Below are positions 35,309 to 46,530 of a DNA stretch of 64,000 nt, in pieces. Made by a program: the position numbers and the translations under genes. The notes under the pieces were generated by a model that was not told where the DNA came from, did not search any database, and worked only from the letters and a program-made list of their open reading frames with translations. The first letter of the stretch is position 1, and each line of letters begins with the position of its first letter. The DNA lies in contig CM044868.1 in NCBI GenBank assembly GCA_024500155.1, forward strand, positions 33,715,665 to 33,779,664. Reading direction: 5' to 3'. This stretch comes from Chenopodium formosanum (taxonomy: Eukaryota > Streptophyta > Magnoliopsida > Caryophyllales > Amaranthaceae).

Positions 35309-38098
35309 ATGGATGCATCACCAACACACACGGCACAACCTAGGTTAGAGTCCAGCCGGTCACCAAGGACGGCTGAGTCTTGGAATGGGAGTGCCGGCTC
35401 GGGGTGTTGGGACCACCCTTTGCCATGGATTCCGACCAGTTATGTGTCTGTGCAGGACACCATGGCTCGGACTATGAAGACGGCCAATTATCCAAATTAC
35501 AGAGGCGAAGGCTCAGGCGGCCAAACGCCTGAGGAAGACACGTCTGGTCAGGGAGATCAGACGGCTCTGCAGAGATCCCCTCCGCGCGCCCCTTCAACCC
35601 CCGCTGACTCTTTCTTAGAGGAATGCGACCAAGGCGGCGACGAAGCCGCCTCTGTCCCCTTGGACCAAAGTGAGGGTGAGACGGAGAGTGACAGCTCCGC
35701 CTCTACCTCTGAGAGCAGCAGCGACGACTTGCCCCCTCTTCTGGATAGCGAGGAGGAAGAAAGGAAAAAGTGGAGTGAGAAGGACGATCCCTTCAGCATC
35801 CACGTCTCCTCCAAGGACCGAATCCAAATGGGGGAGAACTTAGAGAAATTTAAGCAAATGCACCCGCTTGGAGACAGGTATAAGATCAGGTTGCCGCCTG
35901 AGCTTGGCACCATCGCCTGGGGGGACGATCAACAGAACGCCAACAGCTATTTTGGTTGTTATGAGGCGGCGTTCAAAGCCGGCCTTCGCTTCCCCCTTCA
36001 CCAGGCAGTGATGGCAATTTTGAGAGGCTACGGCCTTGGAGTCTGGCAACTTACCCCCAATTCTTGGACCAATATTCTGGGATATGTTGCTACCTGCGAG
36101 TTTTAAGGGCTCAACCCCGGCTGGGAGGCTTTTGCAAGCATGCATTACCTCAGCAGAAGCCCAGGCGGCTGGAGGGCGTGGTATACTCTAACCACCCATC
36201 CGCAATACATGATGACCTTGGACAAGGTCTCAAAGTTCGACGGCTGGAAGCACAGGTTTTACCTGATGCAGCCCCCACCAAACGGGAAAATTATGAATTC
36301 CGCCTGTACAAAAAGAAGCCTGACTTGTTGGGCAGGAAGTACGCTTTTCCCCGGGTCCTAGAGGAAGACTTTGACAAAATAATTGAGGTAGACTTTTTCG
36401 GCCTCACAAACGCAACTCTGTCAATCGGGGAAACAATAAAAGTCCCTAAGAACTGGATTCCCAAGAGCACCTGGTTCAAGGATGAGTGCTTTCTAGCCGC
36501 CTGCGGGCTAGGGCACATGTTTAATAAATATATGCAACTGAGTTCATACCGTCTGTAGTATTTTTCTATCGGTATTGTTTTATGATGTTAACCAGTTTCT
36601 TTCTTTCTGTAGAAGAAGCGTTGAGAATGCTGCAATCGGAGAAAACTCCCAGGCGGTCTTCTGCAGCCATCCGCAAAGATCTTGCGGAAAAAGCTGCAGC
36701 CGAACTCAAGGCCAAGGTAATAAGCGCCTGACTTTTCTTAAATTGATCTTAAGAACTATTTTGCCCGGATGCTAACTTTGACTTCGATTATTTTTCACAG
36801 GGGGGGAGAGGTTGGTGGAAAGACGTTTGAGAAATAACTCAAACGGGCTAGGGAGGAGACCCCAGCCATTCTAAACAAAATTAAGAAGGTCGCCTCCGCG
36901 TCGACTCCTAGCGCCTCAGCCGGGCATCAACAGATGCGGATAGCGGGGCGAAACGAGAAGATAGGCGGCAGCTTGTGCCTTGACCTCGTTAACCCCGTTA
37001 CAGCAACCGGGGGGTTCTCCACGCCTGCAAGCATCACTCGCTTGGCCGGCTCTGAAGGTAAGAACCCTTTTGAATCCCTGCTTGAGCTGGGGTGGCCTTT
37101 GCGGGTGAAATCCACCTCCCAACATACGTCATCCTCAGACAGCCGGATACAAATAGGTGCCGCCTTAGTTTCGCACTCATCACCTATTGATTGTGGTGCA
37201 GATCAAACTCAATCTCCCCGCTTGCTAGACGTTAGAAGCATGCCAAGGCCATGCTGGAAGCCGTCCGGAAGAGGGATAAGGACGAAATCCCTGGGATAGA
37301 GACGTTCAATCTTGAACGCATTCTATCCCTTCTGGCTGAGGTAAGAAACTTGTCAATTCAATTTTAATTTTTCCAAGTGCTTAATCCCGCCTGACTTATT
37401 TGCAGGCCATGCTGCGGGTGGACGGGCTCAAACGTCCTTATTCTCGCAAACAGGAAGAGGTAAAAAGGGCCAAGAACTCTGCCACAGACGCTGATAATAT
37501 TGCTTTGCATTCAACTATCGTAAATGAACTTGAAACTAAAGCAATAATTATGACACAGGCGTCCAAAATCCAGAAGCTGGAGCTAGATCTGAAGGCGGCC
37601 AACCAGCGGGCTGCAGATGCTGAGACGGCCAAGAAGGGGGTGGAGGAGGCCCAGAAAAAGGCAGACGAGAGCGCCAAGAAGGCTGATGAGGCGCTCAAGA
37701 AGGCCCAGGCGGACCTTGGAAAACTTAAGTCCAAGGTTGAGAGGCTAGAGAAGGATGCTGCGCAGGCTCAGAAGAACTTTGCAGCAACCCTGGAGGCGGA
37801 GCAAAACCGCCTAGTTGCTGAGAGTGACGCTGACAACGACGCCCGTATGAAGATTGCCTGGGCTGCCTTGTACCCAGACACAGATTACCGCGTCTGGGCA
37901 CTGACGCACAGCTACGCCGAGTACGTGGTGTACTTGCGGGAGCAAGGCGAGCCAGAGCCTGCCTCCTTTGAAGCCTAGGTTAACTCCACTGAGCCGTCTG
38001 CCCCTGAGCTTCCTGGTCCTGGCGAAGCGCAGGAAATTCCCTCAGACAATGAGGAGAAGGGAGAGGACCAGGAGGCTCCGTCTGCAGGCCAGAAGTGA
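35309..38098 (+). pseudogene. Antisense multi-exon gene: gypsy-type transposon domain plus coiled coil
   Basis: It lies on the strand opposite to gag-pol, between integrase and the 3' LTR. Exon 1 opens at ATG 35309 with a Ser/Thr/Glu-rich acidic region (residues ~75-165), then IRLPPELGTIAWG and YEAAFKAGLRFPLHQAVMAI followed by a GYGLGVWQLTPNSW motif. This matches the plant 'putative gypsy type transposon' domain (Pfam PF04195, recognised from memory). A TAA at 36104 breaks the frame; the same frame continues (GLNPGWEAF...) and then shifts near 36290 to KKPDLLGRKYAFPRVLEEDF up to 36555. Splice-like junctions delimit a small exon (about 36613-36716) and further exons up to 37340. The last exon (37407-38098) encodes a ~100-residue Ala/Lys/Glu coiled coil, WAALYPDTDYRVWALTHSY, and, past a TAG at 37976, an acidic tail ending at 38098. 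Function unknown; such antisense frames are reported in Tat elements. Confidence 0.75.
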
Positions 38099-39317
38099 TC
38101 ATTCAGCAGCAGTATGCCAATCTTTGCTTTCTTTTTATTTTCCTTTTATTCAGCGGCTATATGCCAAAACTTGCTTTTTCCGGCCTGCGTGCCGAGTATC
38201 TGTGTATTCACCGGCTGAGGAGCCGGGATAATTAACAATTTCTCTTTCTCCCGGACGGGGTCTGGATAACATTTAATCCACTACAACCGTTTGGTTTAGT
38301 GGACTTTTATGAATTGCACCGACTAAGTCGGTTTTGATCATTTTGCATCTGAATTTTAATTTTTGCAAATTTTAATTTTTGCCCAACTTATCAAAAGCAT
38401 GCTGCGATTTCTTGCCTATCTAGTCAATAGTCTGGCTGTCCTTGCCCCTGGACGGCTGTGTGATTGGTTTAAAGTGGAGTTCGTTGATTGACTTGAAAAC
38501 GTCTTATGCTGTAAAGAGCATGATACGTTTGTAAGTCAATCAATCACAGTAGTGATTGCCCCAAACCAAGTGCACAGCCGTTCACCAGCAGGCATTTCGG
38601 TCACTACACAGACGGTGTATGTCCGTCTTAGTAGAGATTTCATAGCCATTGAACAACTCCTTTGCCCCAATTGGGGAGAGGTGCAATTTTGGAATAAATA
38701 ACCTAAGTGAGAATTTCAGCCGGTGATCGACTGATGCCTTTGGGCATCCGGTATCTGGGAACTTGTTCGTTCGTCGAAGGTTATTTTGGTCAGGCGGCTA
38801 TGAGTTGACCAATTTGGTCATTCAATTTTTGCCGTCTGCATGGATACGTAGAACCGACAATAGTCCATTCTTTGAGACGATTGCACCCGGAGGGGTGTCG
38901 ACGGACGCCTTTGTCCATGTTGGGACTGGCGATTTTATAAAATGAGCAACCATCCGGCCAATTTAGCCTCTGGTCTTGTTTGAGACCGGTTGTGTAGCCA
39001 CTAAACGTTTTTGTGCTTAGTTTCTAGTTAGTATTGAATTTACACTAAGTATCGAACTTAGCTTTTTAAATAAATAGATCCGTCTGAATATTACCCAGGC
39101 GGATATTTAGTTGGTTTAATAAACAAAGTATCAAACTTAAATAAACAAGGTATCCGAGTATTACCTAGGCGGTCCAATGTAACCTTTACTAAGTATCAAA
39201 CTTAGTTGAGTAGAAAGGGACCCGCCTGGGTATTACCCGGATGAATAATCAATCCAAAAATAACTTAATCTTGCAAACGTCTAATTTCATTGATTTGTTT
39301 ACAAAAAATTTACATTC
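38099..39317. other. Spacer between antisense gene and pol end
   Basis: No gene. The two transcription units converge here. The word CAGNCGG (both strands, e.g. CAGGCGG, CAGACGG, CAGCCGG) is very frequent. Repeats at 39042-39250 are listed separately. The frame at 38763-38945 is short and unrecognised. Confidence 0.6.
39042..39250. repeat. Three ~75-bp repeats with hairpin potential
   Basis: Three copies of ACTAAGTATCAAACTTAG-like sequence, each followed by a block ending in TATTACCCAGGCGGAT or similar. GATCCGTCTG...CCAGGCGGAT forms an inverted pair. They lie just past the 3' end of pol, where both genes would terminate. Confidence 0.7.
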
Positions 39318-40649
39318 TCAGAAGTAGTACCTTTTCAGATTATCTACATTCCAAGTTCTAGGCAGGCGCCTGTCGTCTGAGGTTTCCAGGCGGTAGGTGC
39401 CTTCCCTTACTTCTTCATAGATCCGGTAGGGTCCTTCCCAATTTGATGTTAGCTTTCCCAGCTCATTGGCCCTACCGGTTGCCTCCGTTTTACGTAACAC
39501 TAAGTCGTCAACTTTCAAAGGACGCTTGTGTACTTTTTTGTTGTAGGCTCTAGTCATTCTCAGACGGTAAATCTCATGTCGCAAGGCGGCATTGCCCCTG
39601 CGCTCTGGGAGTGAATCCAATGCCAGGCGCATTGCTTCCCAGTTTGCCTCTTCATCATATAACATGACTCTAAGAGTTGGCTCATAACGTTCGATGGGCA
39701 AGACGGCTTCAGCATCGTAAACCATGAGAAATGGGGTTTCACCGGTTGCCCCTTTTACTGTTGTCCGGATGGCCCATAGGACATGGATTAACTATTCTGC
39801 CCACAAGCCACCGGCTCTTTCTATTTTCTTCTTAATTCCGTCTGAGAAGAGTTTGTTGAAGGCTTCAACTTGGCCGTTTGCTTAGGGCCGGCCAACAGAT
39901 GCAAAGCAGCTTGAGATACCCAGATCTCCCAACCAGGTTTTTAGCTGAGGCGTCTCAAACTGAGGACCATTATCAAACACCATAGACATAGGTACCCCAT
40001 ACCGGGTGATAACATTCTTCCAGATGAAAGAAATTACGTCTGAGATCTTGATGTTTTTAACCGCCTCAGCCTCAACCCACTTGGTGAAATAATCCACAGC
40101 CACTAAGATGTAACACTTTCCGCCTGGAGCAGGCGTGAAGGGACCTAGAATGTCCATGCCCCATTTTGCAAACGGGATTGGGCTATGGATGGCCGTCAGA
40201 TTAGTAGCCGGGCGATGAATAAGCTTGCCAAACTTTTGGCACTTGTCACATTTCTTAACCAACTCCTTGGCGTCTGCCTCAAGAGTGGGCCAAAAATAAT
40301 GTCGTCTGGCTCTGACGGCTAGGGACCTGCCGCCTATATGAGAGGCGCAGAATCCCGAGTGCAAGTGTTCGAGAACTTCCTTCCCCTTTTCTGGGGTGAC
40401 ACACTTCAACAGAGGCTTAAGAAACCCCGCCTTGAAGAGCTCTCCATTTCTCAACTCAAAGCTTGCAGCTCGCTTCTTCAGGACGGCTGCTTCCTGTGGC
40501 GAATCATGAAGTGTGCCGTCTGAGAGATAAGCCCGGATGCCATCCATCCAGGTAGAACTTCGGTCCAAAACTCCAATGGGATCTTCTTTGATGCTTCTCT
40601 TTTCCAGAACTTCCCAAAAAACGAACCGAGGCGTATCATGGCAGGCGGA
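39318..40649 (-). pseudogene. Integrase, Tat element
   Basis: Zinc-finger part with LEHLHSGFCASHIGG and CDKCQKFG (HHCC). The core has FAKWGMDILGPF (first Asp), VFDNGPQF (second Asp) and, after an in-frame stop near 39883, ANGQVEAFNK (Glu). Another stop near 39793 interrupts the frame before LIHVLWAIRTT. The C-terminal part (39318-39725) reads MVYDAEAVLP, ALRHEIYRLRMTRAYN and NELGKLTSNWEGPYRIYEEV, the usual gypsy integrase end. The catalytic triad is visible but the frame has at least two stops, so the copy is dead. It would insert element cDNA in the nucleus. Confidence 0.9.
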
Positions 40650-41036
40650 AGATGCTAGTTTTGACAACGCATCCGCCTGGTTATTTTCAGACCTAGGCAC
40701 TTGACTCAGAAGGAATTCCTCAAGTGCCCCGGCCTCCTCTTTGACCGCCTGAAGATATTTGATCATAGCCGGATGGGTAGCCTCAAAACTTCCCTCATAC
40801 TGGCTAACAACCAATTGAGAATCACAGTAGGCGTCAATTTTCATGGTCCCTGCCGCCTTACACATGCGCATGCCGGCTAGCAGGGCTTCATATTCCGCCT
40901 CATTGTTAGAGGCGTGAAACTTGAAGCGTAGTGCATACTCAAATTTGTCTCCTTAAGGAGACTCAAAAATTACGCCTGCACCACAGCCGTTCTTTGTAGA
41001 GCGCCCGTCTACATACACTTTCCAAACCTGATCAAG
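40650..41036 (-). pseudogene. Second (archaeal-type) RNase H domain
   Basis: WKVYVDGRSTKNGCGAGVI (first Asp) ends at an in-frame TAA (40953). It resumes in the same frame with KFHASNNEAEYEALLAGM (Glu), IDAYCDSQLVVSQ (Asp) and NNQADALSKLAS (final Asp). This RVT_3-type domain after the normal RNase H is specific to the Tat branch of plant Ty3/gypsy elements and is used here for classification. Confidence 0.9.
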
Positions 41037-42436
41037 ACTATCCGGAGCCACCGGACGAGTCATTTCCACAATAAAGTCGGCAAACGCCTGACCCTTCACT
41101 GCCTTTCTTGGTTCGTAAGTGATTTCAAGACATTGCATTTCAATAGCCCATTTCAACATTCTCCCGGATGAGTCCAAGGTAGACATTGGCCGCTTAAGTG
41201 GTTGGTCCGTGTAGATCACCACCAGATGTGCTAAAAAGTAAGGCTTTAATTTTTTAAATTCCATATACAAAGCAAGGCCAAACTTTTCAACCATGGGGTA
41301 CCGGAGTTCATCATTCTTGAGAACATGGCTAATGAAGTAAACCGGGAGCTGCACGCCGTCTCGCTCAGCAAGGAGAACGACACTGAGGGCATGGTCTGAG
41401 ACGGCTAGGTACATGTACAACGTCTCCCTAGGCAGAGGACTGACCAATCTAGGTAGAGAGTGTAAATGCTCTTTCAACCTCTGGAACACCGCCTCAGCAT
41501 CATTCCCCCATTCAAATCTGGTCTTTTTCCTGATTGCTTGGAAGAAGTAGAGGCATTTGTCACCTGACCAGCTGAGGAATCTTCCCAAGGCGGCCAGGCA
41601 ACCGGTGAGTCTCTGGACTTCCTTGACAGAACGGGGTGACTTCATGTCAATCACTGCCTGTATCTTCTCAGCATTAGCCTGTATCCCCCTTTGATCAATC
41701 AGGAATCCGAGAAACTTCCCAGACTCAACACCAAAGACGCATTTCTCAGGATTTAACATAACCTTATGCCGCCTGAGTGTGGTGAAGGTTTCTCGGAGAT
41801 CAGCAAGGTGATCCGCCTGCTGCTTTGATTTGACTATCATGTCATCAATGTACGCCTCCACATTCCTCCCAATCTGATTAACAAAGACCGTATTAATCAT
41901 CCGTTGGAAAGTGGCAGGCGCATTTTTCAAGCCAAACGGCATCACAGTATAACAAAATAACCACTGATCAGTGACGAAGGCCGTCTTCTCTTGATCTTTC
42001 TTCCACAGGGGTATCTGATGGAAGCCGGAATAGGATCCATAAAGCTCATTAAGGCGTGGCCGGCTGTAGAGTCGACCAGACTGTCGATTTTTGGAAGCGG
42101 ATAACTGTCCTTTGGACACGCCTTGTTGAGGTCTATGTAATCAACACACATGCGCCAGGTCCCATTCGGTTTCTTAACAAGGACCACATTAGCCACCTAG
42201 TCGGGAAAATAACAAGGCCGAATGAACCTGGCCTCTAGCAGCTTTTTGACTTCAGCAGTTGTCGCCTGACTTCTTTCCTCGCCGTGGTTTCTTTTCTTTT
42301 GCCGGATGGGCTTCTTTATGGGATCCACTGCGAGTTTGTAGACAACGAGATCCGGGCTGACGCCTGGCATCTCTTCCACTTCAGAGGCAAAGATGTCTTT
42401 GAATTCCTTCAGCAGGAGGTGCAGGCTTGCACCCAA
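41037..42436 (-). pseudogene. Reverse transcriptase and RNase H, Tat element
   Basis: The N-terminal part (42197-42436) leads to a stop (TAG, probably a former TGG) near 42196. Then VVLVKKPNGTWRMCVDY and DLNKACPKDSYPLP follow. A frameshift near 42030 moves the frame, which continues with FHQIPLWKKDQEKTAF, MPFGLKNAPATFQRM and VEAYIDDMIVKSK. The catalytic YIDD (about 41841-41852) is intact. The RNase H shows LAVSDHALSVVL, FISHVLKNDELRYP, VIYTDQPLKRPM and GQAFADFIVE. It would copy genomic RNA into cDNA in the particle. One stop and one frameshift inactivate it. Confidence 0.93.
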
Positions 42437-42562
42437 AGTAGCATGAGCAACCGTCCCAACCTTAACAGTACGTTCTGGACAGTTGTCATCAAGAACGAGA
42501 TCAATGCTTTCGCCAGCCGATTGAGGACGGAGCTCCTCTGACCGCTCACCGGTTAGTGATTG

Positions 42563-43226
42563 CTATTTTTTCTCTTTCTTCACCTCCACCAGCAGAGGTG
42601 CCTTTCTTTTCTTACCGGCTGCTAGTGGGGCGGGTGTTGGATCGGCATCCTTGACATTGTCAAGGTCTATTGGTTCCTGGACACCTGGGGTTGCAGTGTC
42701 CCTGACGGCTGAGAGGTAGCACTCCCGAGCCGTCTTCTGATCCCCATTCAGGGAACCAACATTGCCATCATCCTTCTCATACTTGATGAGCATGAGAGAT
42801 GGGATGATTACCGCCTTGGCTACGTTGAGGGTTGGCCTGCCTAGGATGATGTTGTAGGCGGTCAACTCCTCAACGACCAAGAATCTGACGACAATGTGTC
42901 GTCCCAGCTTTTCTCCCCCAGCCGGATGGGTAAGTCAATTCTCCCGGCTGGGTAGACTATCCCACACCCAAAACCAACCAAGGGGTGGGTGACCGGATGC
43001 TGCTGCTGACATTGTATTTCAACTTTTGCAGGCACCGGAGACTGATGATGTCTGATGAGTTGCCGGTGTCTATAAGGATCCGTCCAACCAGCTGGTTGGC
43101 AACCTTACATTCAATGACCACCGGGTCATCATGCGGGCGGCGGACGCTGCCCCTATCCTTCTCAGTGATCAGGACGTCTGGGAAGGAGGAGCTGGCTTCC
43201 GCCTGCTCATCATCATCTTTGTCCAT
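42563..43226 (-). pseudogene. Aspartic protease, Tat element
   Basis: CKVANQLVGRILIDTGNSSDII holds the active-site triplet DTG. The flap-side sequence AYNIILGRPTLN, usual in Tat proteases, follows in another frame (42563-42880), so a frameshift or small loss lies at ~42880-42957. It cleaves the Gag-Pol precursor. The stretch 42437-42562 links it to RT. Confidence 0.85.
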
Positions 43227-43271
43227 CTTTCGAAGATGGCTCTTGGTGCCCTGGATGGTAGGGCCACCACA

Positions 43272-45135
43272 TCAGAACCCGCCTGCTATAGTGTAGACCG
43301 GCTCCTTGTCGGTATCCGAACTACTAGCAGGCTGGGGGGTAGTCTTGGAGGACTGACCCTTGCTTTTCTTTTTTGCCCCGGTTGGGGACTTAGAAATGTA
43401 GGACTTCAGCAGCCCTTTGTCAGCCAATCGGTCCAACGCCCGCTGAAGACTAAAGCAGTCGTTGGTGTCATGGCCAACTTCCTCATGGAACTGACAGTAT
43501 TTATTTTTGTTCCGTGACTGGACGAAACTTTTCATAGGATTCGGCTTCTTAATGGACAGCCGGTCCTTTACTTCCATGAGGATGGAGTTGCAGTCTTTGT
43601 TAAACTCGTAATTGGGGACGTACGGTTTAAACTCTTTCTTTTTCTTCTGGGACGGCTGGTCAGAGTCACTAACTGTCCAGACTTCTTTTCTCTTCTTGCT
43701 CTCTTCTTTCTTTTTTGCCGGCTAAGCAGGCCGGTTGTCTTTCTGCTTGTCGGACTTTTTGGAGTCCGACTGGCTAGCAGGCGAGCAGAGGTCGGTAGCT
43801 TGGATGTAGCTCTCCGCCTCCCTCAGGGCCGCCTGTAGGATGAAAGCTCCTTTTCTGACAAAGTCAAACTTAAAAGTCAACCCGTCTCTCAGACCCTTAA
43901 AAAAGTCTGTAAAAGCTACCTCATCAGACATCCCCTGAATCTGAATTCTGATCAGGTTGAACCGCCTGACATATGAGCGCAGCCCTTCTCTCTCTCCCTG
44001 CTTAACAGTGCTCAGATCAAGGCTTGTTTTCTTAGCTGGGATGTTCGTTGAGAAGTTAGAGGCAAAAAGGAAGGCAAGCTTCCTGAAGCTGTCTATGGAC
44101 CCGGCTGGCAGATTACCAAACCATTGTTGGGCAATGCCCTTCAATGTAGCCGGGAAGCATCGACACCAAGTGACATCATCCAACCCCTGCAGATACATGA
44201 GGTTGGTGTAAGCCATGAGATGATCTTCTGGGTTGGAGGTACCGTAATAGGTACCAACCAACACATTCTTAACCTTGGCCGGCTGAGCCGCCTCGGTTAT
44301 CTCCCGAGTGAACGCAGAAGGTTGTTCACCCAGGCGCAGCAAACGAAGCTGCCAGTCCAAAGGCTGGATATTTGGATATGCCGCCTGACCCCCAAAGAAG
44401 GCCATCTGCATGAAGTGAGGAGGATACTGCCCGTAAGCCTGAGTAGGCACATACGGGACAGTTCCAATCATATGGGGGCCAGAGTGGACGGTATTACCGC
44501 CTGTCTGACTCTCATGCAAGGAGGATGCACTCCCTGCAGAAATGTTGTTGAAGCTGTCTGGAAAGTTCGATGTTGAAGCCGACTCAGACAGCGACTGATT
44601 TCTCTTCCGGTTGATGATCTCCGGGGCATCAGTAATTGATTTTTTGCCTCTCACCGGCTGCTGAGGCCGGCGAGTGTTGGTATTGTTCCCAGGAAGGAGA
44701 ATCTTTGACCAATCAATGGTCCCGGCGGCCTTCTCCTTTGGATGGGGAGTGGGCTGCCGGTTTCTAACTGACTTCCCCTTCCCTAGAGGAGTCTTCTTTG
44801 TCGACTGGCCTTTATTTGGTCCAGCCCAGCTCTTGGTTATCAGCTCTGTGATTTCACCCTTGAAACTCGTCATGAACCTCATGAGTTCGTCTTGGGTGAC
44901 AGGGGCTGATCCTGCTGCCGTCTGGGTTGCCCCATCCGGCTGCCCAGTGGGCCTACTCGGACCCGCCTGGGAGGCACCCCGCTCCAGAGTTTCCCTGGAC
45001 CGGATGTGCTTGACTCTGAGAGCCGTCTTCGGCTGTGGAGGTTTGGACCTTAGGATCCTCATCCTCCTCATGGTCTGTAAAAACTTCCGGGTCTTCACCC
45101 AGACGGTTAGGAGGTGGTACAGACTCTTGAACCAT
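43272..45135 (-). pseudogene. gag: Gag, Tat element
   Basis: ATG 45135 begins MVQESVPPPNRLGEDPEVF with an acidic N-terminus. The frame shifts at ~44960-45000 into the long frame that runs to 43722. The gag core reads YYGTSNPEDHLMAYTNLMYL, FPATLKGIAQQWFGNLPAGS and ASNFSTNIPAKKTSLDLSTV and ends at ALREAESYIQATD. A stop at 43722 is followed, in the same frame, by a basic region and the zinc-finger-like CQFHEEVGHDTNDCFSLQ. The section ends in EPVYTIAGGF (stop near 43270), a motif typical of Tat Gag-Pol just before the protease. Confidence 0.9.
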
Positions 45136-45146
45136 CTTCGAGGTAC

Positions 45147-45166
45147 TCCCCTCACAGACGGCGCCA
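45147..45166 (-). other. Primer binding site of the Tat element
   Basis: TGGCGCCGTCTGTGAGGGG on the minus strand, a few bases from the LTR end. The first nine bases equal the tRNA-Asp-type primer site TGGCGCCGT; the rest diverges. Confidence 0.65.
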
Positions 45167-45170
45167 AATG

Positions 45171-45657
45171 TTTTGGGTGTTTTTGTCCCTCGGGAGAGTT
45201 ATGTCATGAAGTCTGGTCTGGCCGGTCTGTACCTGCAAAATAACGGAGACTCCGGGTGGTTGGAGCTCCGCCTCCGATGGTCAAGTTAGTAACTTGAAAC
45301 GGAATAAAGAGTACGTAAATTTAGGTGGGGATCTGCTTGGATTCCAAGCTTAGGTGTTTCTCTGATGTAAGAGAGTACAGGTATAATAAATGATAAAACG
45401 TGCCCTCAAAATGAGAGACATCTCCCTATTTATAGGGACATTGGGAATTGTGCCCCTAATTAGGTCATTGAACCCTAATCATTGGTGGGCTGCGCCGTTT
45501 TGCGACATTCTCGAGATTTGGGCCTGAAGGCCGCCTTTTCCCTTGATTTATGGGAGGACACGTGTCGAGCTGGGATTGGTCCCTTTTGGGCCAATCTGGG
45601 GCTGACACGTGTCACCCTCTGATTGGGCCACGTGGCAGGGTGAAATTGCCCTAAACA
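45171..45657 (-). repeat. 5' LTR of the Tat element (487 bp)
   Basis: Plus strand TGTTTTGGGTG to CCCTAAACA. TATA box at 45426-45435 (minus); upstream CACGTG at 45559-45564, 45606-45611 and 45629-45634. Small length difference to the other LTR from short indels. Confidence 0.92.
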
Positions 45658-46380
45658 ATGACAATTGTAGCAACTCGGGAACAATATGCAAATCAATGGT
45701 TTTGAAGACTAATGGCAAGCTCAATCAAAAAGTCAACAAGCTATCTCCTAGAGGTCAAACTAACGCCAACTACGGGAGATTCTAACTAGGAGCATCACTA
45801 ATCAAGCTCAATCGACAATTGCAATTCCTAAATAAATGGTCCGTATCAAAAGAAACTACAATGCAGTCTATCATAATTCTTAAGGCCTAATCGAATTACA
45901 CATATGCACACATCCATTAATCACTATAATCTCAACAATTAATCAACACAATCCCCAAATTAAGCACAGTAAATTAATCATTCAAGTTTCACCCAATTCC
46001 TAGCAAACAACTACTTTAACATCATCATCTAATCAACTAACAACTAAAGAAATCAAGAATCAACAATATAAGAAGAACAACTAATTAATCAACAATAAAA
46101 CATCAAAATCAAACCAAACAAATATGAAACTAAACAAAGCAATAAATGAGATAGAGTTAGAAATGCTCGTTGATAATAGAGAAGATCCTCAACACAATTG
46201 TCACCATTGAACCTTCAATCTCTCAATCACCATTGAAATTCCTCACTTTCTCTCTTTAAAATATTCTCCTAAACTAACCCTAAAACTTGAGAGAGAAGCT
46301 CCTAACTAAGAAAAAAAAATGATCAAAAATGTGAAATGAATCTTATTCTAAACTTGCCCCAAAAATCAGGTTTTCAAAGG

Positions 46381-46390
46381 TATTTATAGA
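46381..46390 (-). promoter_or_regulatory. TATA box of family X LTR
   Basis: TCTATAAATA on the minus strand, directly downstream of the GC-rich block. Confidence 0.55.
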
Positions 46391-46424
46391 GGCGCGAAAA
46401 CAAAAACCGAGCAAACAAATACCC

Positions 46425-46530
46425 ATGAAGGCGCGCCCGCGCTGCAGGGGAGGCGCGCCCATGCTGCAGGGGTGGAAAACCCGCACCAAAGGGTAGTGGG
46501 CCCGCGCCCGTGCCTTGCGCGCCTGCGCAT
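46425..46530. repeat. GGCGCGCC array in family X LTR
   Basis: AGGCGCGCCC...GCTGCAGGGG occurs twice in tandem (about 25-bp unit), followed by GGGCCCGCGCCCGTG and TTGCGCGCCTGCGC. It lies immediately upstream (minus strand) of the TATA box. Confidence 0.8.

Larger units (their letters stand above)
34449..45657 (-). mobile_element. Ty3/gypsy Tat-lineage (Retand-like) element, 11.2 kb
   Basis: Complete element with ~490-bp LTRs and the perfect 5-bp duplication ATGAC (34444-34448 and 45658-45662). On the minus strand the order is LTR, primer site, gag, protease, RT, RNase H, second (archaeal-type) RNase H, integrase, spacer, an antisense gene, purine tract, LTR. The second RNase H between RNase H and integrase is the Tat-lineage hallmark. 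The LTRs differ at about 30 positions by eye, mostly transitions, i.e. roughly 94% identical. All protein genes carry stops or frameshifts. Confidence 0.93.

Noticed and set aside
35557..35913. Minus-strand frames over the antisense gene
   Set aside because: Shadows of the acidic Ser/Glu-rich exon on the plus strand.
39042..39250. CRISPR-like repeat series
   Set aside because: Plant retrotransposon spacer with imperfect repeats; no such system exists in this context.
43131..45243. Plus-strand frames over gag (e.g. 44124-44576, 44674-45243)
   Set aside because: Antisense shadows of gag; no recognisable domain, and the gag frame carries clear family motifs.
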